From NCBI RefSeq assembly GCF_000732615.1, contig NZ_JPGL01000008.1, positions 186,001 to 250,000 on the forward strand: a stretch of DNA of 64,000 bases, read 5' to 3'. Positions within the stretch are counted from its first letter, which is position 1. Every line of letters begins with the position of its first letter. Source of the DNA: Burkholderia paludis. GTDB taxonomy: Bacteria > Pseudomonadota > Gammaproteobacteria > Burkholderiales > Burkholderiaceae. Shown piece after piece: positions 53,857 through 62,321 of this stretch. The notes under the pieces are model-generated. The model saw nothing but the letters and a program-made list of their open reading frames with translations, made no database searches and had not been told where the DNA came from. A program made the translations under genes and the position numbers.

Positions 53857-54630
53857 ATGAAATCACTGCTTTCCGGAAAGACCGCCATCATCACCGGCGC
53901 CAGCAAGGGCATCGGCCTCGCTACCGCGCAACTGTTCGCGCAGGAAGGCGCCAACGTCGTGCTGACCGCGCGCAAGCAGGCCGACCTCGACGCGGCCGTG
54001 AACGGCATCGTCGCGGCCGGCGGCAAGGCCATCGGCGTGCCGGCCGACTCGGCCGACCCGGGCGCGCCGAAGACGGTCTTCGCGCAGGCCATCGAAGCCT
54101 TCGGCCAGGTCGACATCCTGGTCAACAACGCCGGTTACGGCGACATGGTTTCCATCGAGGAATGCTCGGACGAGCACTTCGACCAGGTCGTACAGGTCAA
54201 CTTCGCGGGCGTGTTCCGCTTCTGCCGCGAAGCGATCCAGCACTATCTGCCGCGCAACGAAGGGGTGATCGTGAACGTCACGTCGATCAACGGCTCGTTG
54301 CCGGTCGGCGGCGTGGCCTACACGTCGACCAAGGGCGCCGTGAACACGATGACGACCAACATCGCCGTGCGCTTCTCGGGCACCGGCATCCGCTGCAACG
54401 CGGTGGCGCCCGGCAATACCGACACGCCGATGGCCCAGGCGTGGGCGGCCGGCGAACTGCCCGGCGGCACGACGATGGTCGAATACGCGGGCAAGTATGC
54501 GAACCAGGATCTGCCCTTCACGCAGCCGGCCGACCAGGCCAACGCGATCCTCTATTTCGCCAGCGACCTGAGCCGGGCCGTAACCGGCCGCGTGCTGGTG
54601 GTGGACAACGGCGCCTACATCGGCGCATGA
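53857..54630 (+). CDS. Short-chain dehydrogenase/reductase
   Basis: The 257-residue SDR has the cofactor motif TGASKGIG (residues 16-23), NNAG in DILVNNAGYGD, the catalytic Ser in NVTSINGSLPV and the YxxxK in YTSTKGAVNTM, then a C-terminal VLVVDNGAYIGA. It should oxidise or reduce an alcohol/ketone with NAD(P). It follows the terminator of hydrolase A and precedes a NAD(P)-binding protein on the same strand. The ribosome-binding site is weak. Confidence 0.9.
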   Translation: MKSLLSGKTAIITGASKGIGLATAQLFAQEGANVVLTARKQADLDAAVNGIVAAGGKAIGVPADSADPGAPKTVFAQAIEAFGQVDILVNNAGYGDMVSIEECSDEHFDQVVQVNFAGVFRFCREAIQHYLPRNEGVIVNVTSINGSLPVGGVAYTSTKGAVNTMTTNIAVRFSGTGIRCNAVAPGNTDTPMAQAWAAGELPGGTTMVEYAGKYANQDLPFTQPADQANAILYFASDLSRAVTGRVLVVDNGAYIGA

Positions 54631-54727
54631 CGGGCCCGGCCGGCGTGGCGGGAGATCGGGCGCGCCGCGTGCGCGCCGGCCCGCATGCCGGCCGACGCAT
54701 CGCAATCATCGTAAAAGGAGTCATCTC

Positions 54728-55363
54728 GTGAAGCACGTTCTCATTCTGGGCGCAAACGGCCAGATCGCCCGCTGGGTGATCGACGCACTCGCGGCCGACA
54801 GGAACATCAGTCAGACCTTGCTCGTGCGCAACCCCAAAAATCTCGGCGATACGCCGTCGAACGCGCGGGTCGTGACCGGCGACGTGCTCGACCGGACGCT
54901 GCTGCTGAACGCGGTGCAAGGGCAGGACATCGTCTACGCGAACCTTGCCGGCGCGAACCTCGACACGCAGGCGGCGGGCGTGATCGCGGCGATGCAGGCG
55001 GCGGGCGTCAAGCGCCTCGTCTTCGTGCTGTCGCTCGGCATCTACGACGAAGTGCCCGGCAAGTTCGGCGACTGGAACAACGCGATCATCGGCGAAGACC
55101 TCAAGCCCTACCGCCGCTCGGCCGATGCGATCGAGGCGTCCGGCCTGCAGTACACGATCCTGCGCCCGGCCTGGCTGACGGACGAGGATGAAGTCGACTA
55201 CGAACTCACGGGCAGGAACGAACCGTTCAAGGGCACCGTGGTGTCGCGCAAGAGCGTGGGCGACCTGATCGTGCGGATCGTCGCTTCGCCCGAATTGCAC
55301 GTGGGCGAGAACCTCGGCGTCAACCGGCCCGGCAGCGACGGCGACAAGCCGTACTTCATGTAA
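54728..55363 (+). CDS. NAD(P)H-binding atypical SDR protein
   Basis: This 211-residue protein has an N-terminal Rossmann motif, HVLILGANGQIARWVIDALA, and shows the pattern of NmrA/biliverdin-reductase-B-like atypical SDRs: DIVYANLAGANLDTQAAGVI and FVLSLGIYDEVPG, with no standard YxxxK. The GTG start is supported by AAAAGGAG upstream. It may be a regulatory or quinone/flavin reductase. The stop is 3 bases before the next gene's first ATG, so they are co-translated. Confidence 0.85.
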   Translation: MKHVLILGANGQIARWVIDALAADRNISQTLLVRNPKNLGDTPSNARVVTGDVLDRTLLLNAVQGQDIVYANLAGANLDTQAAGVIAAMQAAGVKRLVFVLSLGIYDEVPGKFGDWNNAIIGEDLKPYRRSADAIEASGLQYTILRPAWLTDEDEVDYELTGRNEPFKGTVVSRKSVGDLIVRIVASPELHVGENLGVNRPGSDGDKPYFM

Positions 55364-55366
55364 GGG

Positions 55367-56110
55367 ATGACACGGATGACGTTGCAGAACCTGAGCGGCA
55401 GGATCGCCGTGATTACCGGCGCGTCGAGCGGCATCGGCGAAGCCGCCGCGCGCCTGCTGGCGGCCGAAGGCATGAAGGTCGTGCTGACCGCGCGCCGGAA
55501 GGAGCGGATCGACTCGCTCGCTGCCGAACTCGGCGATGCGGCGCTTGCGGTGGCGGCAGACGTCTCCGACGCCGCCGAGGTCGCCGCGCTGTTCGACACG
55601 GTGCGCGCGCACTTCGGCGGGCTCGATCTGTTGTTCAACAACGCCGGCATGGGCATCGCCGGCGCGTTCGAACACAGCCGGCCCGATGAATGGCGTACGC
55701 AAATCGACGCCAACCTGTACGGCATGCTGCATTGCACGCACGCGGCCATTCCGTTGATGAAGGGCCGCGCGGGCGCGATGATTTCTACCGTGTCCAGCGT
55801 CGGCGGCAAGACGGGGGCACCGAACTGGGCCGTGTACTGCGCGACCAAGTTCGCGGTCGGCGGTTTTTGCGAAGGCCTGCGGCAGGAACTGGCCGGCGAC
55901 GGCATCCGCGTGTCACTGATCTATCCGGGCGCCGTGCATACCGAATGGGGGCACAACGTCCCGGCCGAAGCGATGCGCGAGCGTCGCGACGCGATCGGTG
56001 CATTGCTGCCCGATGACGTCGCCCGCGCGCTGGTGTACAGCTTCGCGCAACCGCCGGGCGTGCTCGTCAATGAACTCGAGATCCGCCCTAGCCTGCAGCT
56101 CACGCTGTAG
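55367..56110 (+). CDS. Short-chain dehydrogenase/reductase
   Basis: The 247-residue SDR has TGASSGIGEAAARLLAAEGM, DLLFNNAGMGIAGAFEHSRP, Ser in STVSSVGGKTG and YCATKFAVGGFCEG, the typical classical-SDR core. The ATG at 55376 has a better spaced AAGGG than 55367, so either may be used. It ends the three-gene SDR run; the following gene is convergent, with a strong shared hairpin between them. Confidence 0.88.
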   Translation: MTRMTLQNLSGRIAVITGASSGIGEAAARLLAAEGMKVVLTARRKERIDSLAAELGDAALAVAADVSDAAEVAALFDTVRAHFGGLDLLFNNAGMGIAGAFEHSRPDEWRTQIDANLYGMLHCTHAAIPLMKGRAGAMISTVSSVGGKTGAPNWAVYCATKFAVGGFCEGLRQELAGDGIRVSLIYPGAVHTEWGHNVPAEAMRERRDAIGALLPDDVARALVYSFAQPPGVLVNELEIRPSLQLTL

Positions 56111-56132
56111 GCGCCGCGGCCGCGCCGCGACC

Positions 56133-56166
56133 GATGCCGCCGCCGGGTTGCCCCGCCGGCGGCATC
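56133..56166. terminator. Bidirectional hairpin between convergent SDR and OYE genes
   Basis: Perfect arms GATGCCGCCG and CGGCGGCATC around a 14-nt loop, in the 62-bp gap between converging genes. Confidence 0.65.
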
Positions 56167-56172
56167 GCTGCG

Positions 56173-57327
56173 TCAGGCGGCCGATCGCACGTCGCGCTGC
56201 ACCGGGAACCAGCCGGTCGTCGCGTCGATGACACCCCACAGCTTGTCGGGAATCCCGAGCTGCGGCACATCGGACGGATTCAGCTGCGTATTGATCGCGG
56301 CAGCGTCGCCTCGCCGCGCATGCTCGACCCAGCCGGGGTTCATCACGAGCCCCTTGCCCACCGCCACCACCGACACGCCCAGCGCAAGCGCGGCTTCCGC
56401 CTCAGTGGGCGTCCGGATCGTGCCGGCCGCCATCAGCGGCACGCGGCCCTGCACGATGTCGGCGACGCGCTCGATCGTGCGGCGCTCGTCGCTTGCATCG
56501 AGCGGTTTCGCATTCAGCAGGTCCACCAGCGACACGTGGATATAGTCGATGCCCGCGACGATCAGGCGATCGACCAGCGTCAGCGCATCGTCGATGCGCA
56601 GCCCGTCCGCATCGGGTTCTTCCGGCGAGATCCGGTAGCCGAGCACGAATGGACGATCCGCGTGCAGCGCGATCACGCGCTTGAGTTCAGCCACCAGCGC
56701 AAGCGGGAAGCGCATCCGGTTCTCGAGCGATCCGCCCCATGCATCCGTGCGCTGATTGAAGCGCGGCGAGAAGAAATTCTGGATCAGGAAGCCGTGCGCG
56801 CCGTGCAGTTCGACGCCGTCGAAACCGGCTTCGATCGCACGTCGCGTGGTTTCGCCGAACGCGCGGATCATCTCGCCGATTTCGTCGTGGGTCAGCGCGC
56901 GGCTCTCGAGCTCGCCGCTGTTGAACGGCCCGGGCGGCGCCTTCATCGCGCTCGCGCTGACGAGCACGCCGTCCGGCACGAGCGCCGGCACCGCCTTGTT
57001 GCCCGCGTGAAAGATCTGAAGGATCGCGGGCGCCCCGCCGCTTTTCGCGGCGTCCGCCAGCTTGCGAAGGCTCGGCACGTAACGATCGTCGTGCGCCGCG
57101 AATTCGTCGGTGAAGCCGATGCCGCTTTCCGTCACGTGCGTGCAGCCGGTCAGCACCGCGCCGACGCCGTTCGCGCGGCGGCGGTAATACGCGAGTTCCT
57201 GATCGGACACCGTGCCGTCGGGATTCGACGACCAGGTGGTCATCGGCGCCATCAGCACGCGGTTGCGGAACGTGACGCCGTTGGGAAACGTGAATGGCTG
57301 GAACAGCGTCTGAAATGCCTGGGTCAT
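56173..57327 (-). CDS. Old-yellow-enzyme family NADH:flavin oxidoreductase
   Basis: The 384-residue FMN enzyme with a TIM-barrel plan opens QTLFQPFTFPNGVTFRNRVL. It contains APMTTWSSNPDGTVSDQELA, the HGAHGFLIQNFFSPRFNQRT active-site/FMN stretch and a late AAGTIRTPTEAEAALALG. It reduces activated C=C bonds such as enones. The start at 57327 is chosen from family length. It is divergent from hydrolase B with a shared 380-bp regulatory gap. Confidence 0.92.
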   Translation of the reverse strand: MTQAFQTLFQPFTFPNGVTFRNRVLMAPMTTWSSNPDGTVSDQELAYYRRRANGVGAVLTGCTHVTESGIGFTDEFAAHDDRYVPSLRKLADAAKSGGAPAILQIFHAGNKAVPALVPDGVLVSASAMKAPPGPFNSGELESRALTHDEIGEMIRAFGETTRRAIEAGFDGVELHGAHGFLIQNFFSPRFNQRTDAWGGSLENRMRFPLALVAELKRVIALHADRPFVLGYRISPEEPDADGLRIDDALTLVDRLIVAGIDYIHVSLVDLLNAKPLDASDERRTIERVADIVQGRVPLMAAGTIRTPTEAEAALALGVSVVAVGKGLVMNPGWVEHARRGDAAAINTQLNPSDVPQLGIPDKLWGVIDATTGWFPVQRDVRSAA

Positions 57328-57706
57328 GGGAATTCCTGATGGGCTGCCGCACGCAGTACGATCACGGTGCGGCATGGAGTGGAACGTGCGGCTCGACGCC
57401 GCGGTGATGTGGCGCTCGCCTCGCCGACGCCGGGCTCGCGAAACGCGGCCCGGGCCGGCGGTGCGGCGGACCTTCCTATCGTAGGGGCCGATTGGCATTA
57501 CTCAAGCGCGCAAATCTGACATCAGTCGTATGCCAGACTTAACAATCGCCACCCGGGGCAACGTATCGCGGCGAAGCGGGCTCTCCCGGCGCATGTAAAG
57601 ACAGGCTTAACACTGAAGTCTGTTTTAGCCCATATATCTGCATCAATTTCTTGCCTACCATGACATCACATCACCTCGTTGCCACCCACCACCGGAGTTA
57701 CCCATC
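57328..57706. promoter_or_regulatory. Divergent regulatory region with repeated CAG(A/G)CTTAACA elements
   Basis: CAGACTTAACA at 57534-57544 recurs as CAGGCTTAACA at 57602-57612. The second copy lies in an imperfect inverted repeat ACAGGCTT-n7-AAGTCTGT (57601-57623), about 85 bp before hydrolase B. The arrangement suggests binding of a dimeric activator or repressor between the divergent OYE and hydrolase genes. No regulator gene for it lies in the gap. Confidence 0.55.
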
Positions 57707-58621
57707 ATGCAGAAAGTCAACTTCAAGAACCTGAACGGCCAGGGCGTCACGATTGCCGCCGTGATCCACGTTCCCGCCGGTTTCGATTCGAACGCGAAGT
57801 ACCCGGCCGTCGTCGTCGCGCATCCGGGCGGCGGCGTGAAGGAACAGACGGCCGGCCTGTATGCGAAGAAGCTGGCCGAGAACGGTCTGGTCGCGATCGC
57901 GTTCGACGCGTCGTACCAAGGCGAAAGCACCGGCGAGCCGCGCCAGCTCGAGAACCCGTATATCCGCACCGAGGACGTCAGCGCGGTGGTCGACTACCTG
58001 ACCACGCTGCCGTACGTCGACGCCGAGCGGATCGGCGCGATGGGGATCTGCGCGGGCGGCGGCTACGCGGCCAACGCGGCCATCAACGACCGTCGCATCA
58101 AGGCGCTCGGCACGGTCAGCGCGGTCAACATCGGTTCGATGTTCCGCAACGGCTGGGAAAACAACGTGAAGGATGCCGATGCGATCCCGTACATCGCGCA
58201 CGGTTCGCAGGCACGCACCAGCGATGCGTCGGGCGCGCAGCTGGCCACGCTGCCTCTCGCGCCGATGCGCAAGGAGGACGCGCCGAACAAGGAACTGGAA
58301 GAAGCATGGGAGTACTACCATACGCCGCGCTGCGAACACCCGAACGCGCCCGGCTTCATGACCGCCCGCAGCCTCAACCAGATCATCACGTACGACGCGT
58401 ATAACAAGGCCGAAGCGTTCCTCACGCAGCCGCTGCAGATCGTGGCCGGCAGCGTCGCGGGCAGCAAGTGGATGAGCGACGACCTGTTCGCCCGCGCGGC
58501 CAGCGCCGACAAGCGTTTCCATGTGGTCGAAGGCGCCAACCACATGTCGCTGTACGACATCCCGCAATACGTCGACGAGGCGGTTTCCGTGCTCGCGCCG
58601 TTCTTCAAGGGCACGCTGTAA
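57707..58621 (+). CDS. Dienelactone-hydrolase-like alpha/beta-hydrolase B (Cys nucleophile)
   Basis: The 304-residue paralogue of the protein at 52839-53774 shares AVVVAHPGGGVKEQTAG, AFDASYQGESTGEPR and the nucleophile elbow GAMGICAGGGYAANA, again with Cys. The late His is in VVEGANHMSLYDIPQYV. Substrate unknown. It is divergent from the OYE gene and followed by a long hairpin at 58675-58710. Confidence 0.87.
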   Translation: MQKVNFKNLNGQGVTIAAVIHVPAGFDSNAKYPAVVVAHPGGGVKEQTAGLYAKKLAENGLVAIAFDASYQGESTGEPRQLENPYIRTEDVSAVVDYLTTLPYVDAERIGAMGICAGGGYAANAAINDRRIKALGTVSAVNIGSMFRNGWENNVKDADAIPYIAHGSQARTSDASGAQLATLPLAPMRKEDAPNKELEEAWEYYHTPRCEHPNAPGFMTARSLNQIITYDAYNKAEAFLTQPLQIVAGSVAGSKWMSDDLFARAASADKRFHVVEGANHMSLYDIPQYVDEAVSVLAPFFKGTL

Positions 58622-58674
58622 CGCGGGACGCGGCCGGTGCGCACAACCGCGCACCGCGCCGACCGCACGGACAA

Positions 58675-58710
58675 CGAACGGATCGCCCCCTTCGCACGGC
58701 GATCCGTTCG
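58675..58710 (+). terminator. Terminator-like hairpin after hydrolase B
   Basis: A perfect 13-bp inverted repeat, CGAACGGATCGCC and GGCGATCCGTTCG, with a 10-nt loop, 54 bp after the stop codon and before the TetR operator. No T-run follows. Confidence 0.6.
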
Positions 58711-58736
58711 CGCATCCCGACCACCCTGGCACAAAC

Positions 58737-58750
58737 CTAACTACTGTTAG
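58737..58750 (+). promoter_or_regulatory. TetR operator before its own gene
   Basis: CTAACTACTGTTAG, with perfect CTAAC/GTTAG arms, lies 38 bp before the TetR start codon. A related element lies before the CitE operon at 59549. Confidence 0.72.
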
Positions 58751-58788
58751 TATGTCGGCATGATTCATCATGCGCAGGCAACCAGGGT

Positions 58789-59406
58789 ATGGCCAAACGA
58801 TCGAAATCGAATTCCGCCGGCACGTGCGAGACGCGCGAATTGCTGATCCGTCTTGCCGCCCGCACGTTCGGCATGCAAGGCTATTCGGCCACGACCATGC
58901 GCAACATCGCCGATCAGGCCGGCATCGAGGCCGCGAGCATCTACTACCACTTCTCGTCGAAGGAAGAACTCGTCGAAGCGGTGATGGAGCAAGGCGCCTT
59001 GCACATCGTCCATCACCTGAACGCGCAACTGGATGCACTCGGCGCAGGCGCCACCGCCGAACAGCGGTTCCGCGCGGCGGTACTCGGCCAGATGCGCGGC
59101 CTCGTCATGCACGGGGATTTCGCGGTCGCCCACGGCAGGCTGCTTGGCCAGCTGCCCGACACGATTCGCGATCGGCAGGTCGTGCGGCGCGAGCGTCACC
59201 AGACGCTCTGGAACGGATTGCTGGAAGACCTGCGTGCCGAAGGCCGACTCCGCGACGACGTGGACATTCACCTCGCGCGCATCCACATCCTGGGCAGCAT
59301 CAACTCGATACAGTCGTGGTTCAACCCGCAAAAGGGCTCGCTGGAGCGGATCGCCGACCAGCTTTGCACCATGTTCTTCTCCGGTGCGGGACCGGCGTCG
59401 CGCTGA
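58789..59406 (+). CDS. TetR-family regulator of the CoA-ester operon
   Basis: The 205-residue TetR-type repressor has the HTH LLIRLAARTFGMQGYSATTM followed by RNIADQAGIEAASIYYHFSS, and a C-terminal ligand domain with LHIVHHLNAQLDALGAGATA. CTAAC...GTTAG operators are found before its own gene and before the lyase gene 212 bp downstream. Release by an acyl-CoA or dicarboxylate intermediate is a reasonable inference. Confidence 0.9.
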   Translation: MAKRSKSNSAGTCETRELLIRLAARTFGMQGYSATTMRNIADQAGIEAASIYYHFSSKEELVEAVMEQGALHIVHHLNAQLDALGAGATAEQRFRAAVLGQMRGLVMHGDFAVAHGRLLGQLPDTIRDRQVVRRERHQTLWNGLLEDLRAEGRLRDDVDIHLARIHILGSINSIQSWFNPQKGSLERIADQLCTMFFSGAGPASR

Positions 59407-59548
59407 TTGCCGCGCGCTTCCCCGCAACCCGCAAGCGCCGTGCGCCGTGCGCCGCCTTCGAACCAGGGACCGGCGTGCGCGCCGAAGCACCACAGCGTCA
59501 GCATCTCGGTATAAACCCCAATGACGATCCCGGCGTTTGCGCATCAAA

Positions 59549-59566
59549 CTAACTACCAGTTGTTAG
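59549..59566 (+). promoter_or_regulatory. TetR operator before the CitE-like operon
   Basis: CTAACTACCAGTTGTTAG has CTAAC/GTTAG outer arms like the site at 58737-58750, though with a longer centre. It lies 51 bp before the lyase start. Confidence 0.68.
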
Positions 59567-59617
59567 GTAAAGCCTGACGCATGCATCCGCTGCCCCCATC
59601 AACACGCCGAGACAGTC

Positions 59618-60505
59618 ATGACGACGCAGATGAAACCGATCCGTTCCTTCCTTTTCGTTCCGGGCAACAAGCCGACCTGGATCGAGAAGTCCATTCAGTC
59701 CGGCGCCGATGCGCTGATCCTCGATCTCGAGGACAGCGTGCCGCCGGCGCAGAAAGTCGAGGCGCGCGAGATCGTCCGCTCCAAGCTGGCGTGGCTGGCC
59801 GAGCAGAAACAGCGCGTCTGGGTGCGCATCAACCGCAGCGCGCACCTGTACGACTTCGACGACATCCTGGCCATCGTGAACCCGGTGGTCGAGGGCATCG
59901 TGATCTCGAAGCCGTGCGGGCCGGAAGACATCCACACCGTGGTGTCGATGCTGGCCGAAGCCGAGTACCGCGCCGGCGTCGAAGTCGGCCATACCAAGGT
60001 GATTCCGCTGCTGGAAACCGCCCGCTCGCTGCAGCTCGCGTATGAAATCGCGCAGCACGACCGGGTGCCGGCGATCGTCGGCGCGACCGCGAAGAACGCC
60101 GACGTGGCGCGCGCGCTCAAGACCGTCTGGTCGCTCGAAGGCCGCGAAACGCAGTTCCTGAAGTCGCGCATCGTGATGGCCGCGCGCGCCGCCGGCAAGC
60201 TGCCGATCGGCGGCGTGTGGCAGCAGGTGCACGACCTCGACGGGCTCAAGGTCTCGTCGGCGAACGACCGCCAGCTCGGCATGAGCGGCGAGCTGGTGCT
60301 GCATCCGTCGAACGTCGAGATCGTCAACCGCACCTACAGCCCCACCGAAGAAGAAGTCGCGTTCTACCAGGGCATGATCGACGCGCTCGACAAGGCCCAG
60401 GCGGAAGGCCGCGCATCGTGCATTTATGACGGCGAGCACATCGACATCGCCCACGCGAAAACGGCACGCGAAATCATCGCGCTCGCGCAGTCGTTCAACC
60501 GCTGA
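59618..60505 (+). CDS. HpcH/HpaI (CitE-like) acyl-CoA lyase
   Basis: The 295-residue TIM-barrel lyase has the family's N-terminus RSFLFVPGNKPTWIEKSIQS, ADALILDLEDSVPPAQKVEA with the metal-binding acidic cluster, and the late GELVLHPSNVEIVNRTY. Such enzymes split CoA esters of hydroxydicarboxylates, for example citramalyl-CoA or malyl-CoA, giving acetyl-CoA plus pyruvate or glyoxylate. First gene of the operon with MaoC, acyl-CoA dehydrogenase and two CoA-transferases. Confidence 0.9.
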   Translation: MTTQMKPIRSFLFVPGNKPTWIEKSIQSGADALILDLEDSVPPAQKVEAREIVRSKLAWLAEQKQRVWVRINRSAHLYDFDDILAIVNPVVEGIVISKPCGPEDIHTVVSMLAEAEYRAGVEVGHTKVIPLLETARSLQLAYEIAQHDRVPAIVGATAKNADVARALKTVWSLEGRETQFLKSRIVMAARAAGKLPIGGVWQQVHDLDGLKVSSANDRQLGMSGELVLHPSNVEIVNRTYSPTEEEVAFYQGMIDALDKAQAEGRASCIYDGEHIDIAHAKTAREIIALAQSFNR

Positions 60506-60536
60506 TTCCGCACCCGAATACGTCAGGAGACAAAAA

Positions 60537-60998
60537 ATGGCAGGCCTTTACTTCGAAGAATTCAAGCCCGGCATGGTGATCGAGCATGCGATCCGCCGCA
60601 CGGTGACCGAGACCGACAACGTGCTGTTCTCGGCGATGACCTACAACTGCGCGCCGCTGCACATCGACGCCGAATACAGCAAGAACACGATGTACGGCCA
60701 GCGCCTCGTGAACAGCATGTTCCTGCTCGCGCTGGTGGCCGGCATCACCGTGTACGAGACCACGCTCGGCACGACGCTCGGCAATCTGGGCTTCGGCGAG
60801 ATCGCGTTCCCGAAGCCGACCTTCCACGGCGACACGATCCGCGTCGAGACCGAGATCGTCGAGGCGCGCCTGTCGAAAAGCCGCACCGACTCGGGCATCG
60901 TCACCTTCAAGCACGTGGCGCGGAACCAGCGCGACGAGATCGTGTGCACGGCCGTGCGCACGGGCCTGATGATGCTGCGCCCCGCCGGCCAGGCTTGA
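60537..60998 (+). CDS. MaoC-family enoyl-CoA hydratase
   Basis: The 153-residue hot-dog-fold hydratase starts MAGLYFEEFKPGMVIEHAIR and contains YNCAPLHIDAEYSKNTMYGQ and a TLGNLGFGEIAFPKPTFHGD strand. Hydratases with this PLHxDAEY text act on itaconyl- or mesaconyl-CoA-like substrates. ATG 60537 is preceded by AGGAGA. It lies 31 bp after the lyase gene, and its hydrated product would be the lyase substrate. Confidence 0.9.
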   Translation: MAGLYFEEFKPGMVIEHAIRRTVTETDNVLFSAMTYNCAPLHIDAEYSKNTMYGQRLVNSMFLLALVAGITVYETTLGTTLGNLGFGEIAFPKPTFHGDTIRVETEIVEARLSKSRTDSGIVTFKHVARNQRDEIVCTAVRTGLMMLRPAGQA

Positions 60999-61023
60999 CC
61001 TCGTTTCCGCAGGAGAACCGGAC

Positions 61024-62190
61024 ATGGACTACCAACTGAGCCCCGACCAGGTCGCGATCGTCGATGCGGCGCAGAAAATCTGCGCGGACTTTCCGCTCGA
61101 ATACTGGCGCAACAAGGACAAGAACCACGAATTCCCGCACGAGTTCTTCACGGCCGTCGCGAGCGGCGGCTGGCTCGGCATCTGCATGCCGGAAGACGTC
61201 GGCGGCGCGAACCTCGGCGTGACGGAAGCGGCGCTGTTCATGCGCACGGTCGCCGAATGCGGTGGCCAGGCGGCGGCGTCGACCATCCACATGAACATCT
61301 TCGGGCTGCAGCCGGTCGTGCATTTCGGCACGGACGCGCAGAAGAAGGCGTGGCTGCCGCCGTTCGCACGCGGCGAGCACAAGGCCTGTTTCGCGGTGAC
61401 CGAGCCGGATACGGGCCTCGACACCACGAAGCTGAAAGTCGTCGCGAAGAAGCAGCCCGACGGCAATTACCTGATCTCGGGCAAGAAGGTCTTCATCTCG
61501 ACCGCGCAGGTGGCCGATCACATGCTGATCCTCGCGCGCACCACGCCGATCGAGGAAGTGAAGAAGCACAGCGAGGGGCTGAGCCTGTTCTACACGAAGC
61601 TCGACCGCAGGTATGTCGACATCCGCGAGATCGACAAGCTCGGCCGCGCGGCGGTCGATACCAACGAGCTGTTCATCGACGACCTGCCGGTGTCGAAGGA
61701 CGAGCTGATCGGCGAGGAAGGCAAGGGGCTGAGCTACATCTTCCACGGGATGAACGCCGAGCGCGTGCTGGTGGCCGTCGAGCAGGTCGGCATCGGCCGC
61801 GCGGTGCTCAACCTGGCGACGCAATATGCGAAGGAGCGCGTCGTGTTCGGCCGCCCGATCGGGCAAAACCAGGGCGTGCAGCATCCGCTCGCGCGCAACT
61901 GGGCGGAGCTGGAAGCGGCGAACCACATGATCTTCGCGGCGGCCGACCTGTACGACCGGGGGCAGCCGTGCGGCTCGGAGGCGAACGCGGCGAAGCTGCT
62001 GGCGTCCGAGGCGTGCATGAATGCGTGCCAGACGTCGATCCTCACGCACGGCGGCTTCGGCTATGCGAAGGAGTATCACGTCGAGCGGTTCATGCGCGAG
62101 GCGTGGATCGGCTACATTGCCCCTGTCACTCCGCAACTCATTCTGTCGAACATTGCCGAGCGCAAGCTCGGGTTGCCGAAGTCTTATTGA
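61024..62190 (+). CDS. Acyl-CoA dehydrogenase
   Basis: The 388-residue flavoenzyme shows [20 protein letters not shown], the FAD/substrate segments [20 protein letters not shown] and [20 protein letters not shown], and the C-terminal [20 protein letters not shown]. The usual C-terminal catalytic Glu (IYEGTSQ-type motif) is replaced by IAPVTPQ. A Glu in the earlier NAERVLVA helix, the base position of isovaleryl- and long-chain enzymes, is present and may serve instead. The gene starts 26 bp after the MaoC gene; a weak hairpin (CCCGG-n7-CCGGG) follows its stop. Confidence 0.93.
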   Translation: MDYQLSPDQVAIVDAAQKICADFPLEYWRNKDKNHEFPHEFFTAVASGGWLGICMPEDVGGANLGVTEAALFMRTVAECGGQAAASTIHMNIFGLQPVVHFGTDAQKKAWLPPFARGEHKACFAVTEPDTGLDTTKLKVVAKKQPDGNYLISGKKVFISTAQVADHMLILARTTPIEEVKKHSEGLSLFYTKLDRRYVDIREIDKLGRAAVDTNELFIDDLPVSKDELIGEEGKGLSYIFHGMNAERVLVAVEQVGIGRAVLNLATQYAKERVVFGRPIGQNQGVQHPLARNWAELEAANHMIFAAADLYDRGQPCGSEANAAKLLASEACMNACQTSILTHGGFGYAKEYHVERFMREAWIGYIAPVTPQLILSNIAERKLGLPKSY

Positions 62191-62321
62191 ACCCGGTGAT
62201 CCGCCGGGGTTTTCCCGGTTCGGGAAACGCCGGCATCGAACAGGCACGAAGAACTGTCTGCGGGCCGCGCCCGGCGCATCCGGGGCGCGCACCGGCCGCG
62301 GACCAGTTTCAGGAGACAAGC

